Shown: one piece after another, positions 63,613 through 64,000 of the stretch
Position numbering within the stretch: the first letter of the stretch is position 1
How the letters are laid out: each line of letters starts with the position of its first letter
Assembly (NCBI GenBank): GCA_008828725.1
Contig: MEHQ01003689.1
Location: forward strand, 181,481 to 245,480
Origin: Saccharina japonica
Taxonomy: Eukaryota; Sar; Phaeophyceae; Laminariales; Laminariaceae
Length of the DNA: 64,000 nucleotides
Reading direction: 5' to 3'
Program-made: the position numbers and the translations under genes
The notes under the pieces: generated by a model
What the model was told of the DNA's origin: nothing
Database searches by the model: none
Seen by the model: only the letters and a program-made list of their open reading frames with translations

Positions 63613-64000
63613 TTCCCTTCTTCCCCTCGCTGCCTCGGCAAAGTTTTTGCTTTGGCATGGCCCATAGCGAGGGGGGGGGTCTTTCTAGCGAGCAAGGCTA
63701 GGCTCACCCTCAAGCGGACCGATACCTTCTTGCTGCTGCGCACCCGCCGCGAAGCGTGTGCAGCGGTAGAGTTGGATCGGCACTGGTGCGTTAGGCGCAA
63801 AAGTTCAGATGCACGGGCCGTTTTGGCCGTCGGTGTAGACAGCAATGTCCATCTCGCTTTTGTGCGCGGAGGCAGACGCCATCAGAAAGGTGGACGGACA
63901 CTATGTACACGGCCCTAGGTGTGTTTGCTAGAGGGAGCTGTACTGTCTCAGTAACCTGGCTTCGCCATCAAAGGAGGAGGGAGCGTGTGGCGACGAGCTG
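63613..64000. repeat. Right arm of the long inverted repeat
   Basis: Inverse of 60758-61147. It runs into the window end, so the full arm length is unknown. Confidence 0.9.

Overview
The window is nuclear eukaryotic DNA, very rich in repeats and poor in genes. It looks like an ochrophyte stramenopile, perhaps a brown alga. The reasons are the type of sulfatase it encodes, its spliceosomal introns of about 0.9-7.8 kb, dense non-autonomous transposons, tRNA-derived SINEs, LINE and LTR remnants, many minisatellites, and no bacterial gene layout. The lineage is an inference; no rRNA, organelle or other marker gene is present.

The one well supported gene is a secreted-type, formylglycine-dependent arylsulfatase on the minus strand. 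I rebuilt twelve exons by hand between 53642 and 6150. Reading phases agree at every junction, and the joined exons give 599 residues plus a stop. The active-site parts fall in separate exons: metal-binding DD in exon 1, C-T-P-A-R in exon 2, GKWHLG in exon 3, a conserved His in exon 5, DNGG in exon 7. The first exon or exons (start codon, signal peptide) were not found. Exons 2 and 3 occur twice, in two nearly identical blocks of about 4 kb (39934-43857 and 44330-48335); the second ends at a 65-base N gap at 48351-48415.

Several sulfatase exons lie beside decayed partial copies of themselves (exons 1, 2, 10 and 11). A repeat family, here called K, sits within about 200 bases of many of these exons and relics. 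This link between exons, relics and K repeats is the most unusual organisation seen.

The rest is mobile and repetitive DNA. There are at least five short inverted-repeat families: A, about 250 bp, ends GACGCRTGCTACG; B, about 210 bp, GGGCCC ends with TWA target duplications, Harbinger-like; C, about 100 bp; D, about 90 bp; F, about 250 bp. There is also a tRNA-derived SINE, three Helitron-protein-derived fragments, LINE 3' ends, and one short LTR element at 52010-53323. Tandem arrays have units of 24, 27, 33, 63, about 85 and about 90 bp, several of them grown from pieces of the same transposons. The right end (60.2-64 kb) holds exon-like segments of an unrecognised minus-strand gene inside a long inverted repeat. 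From 58.66 to 59.58 kb one repeat is nested in another.
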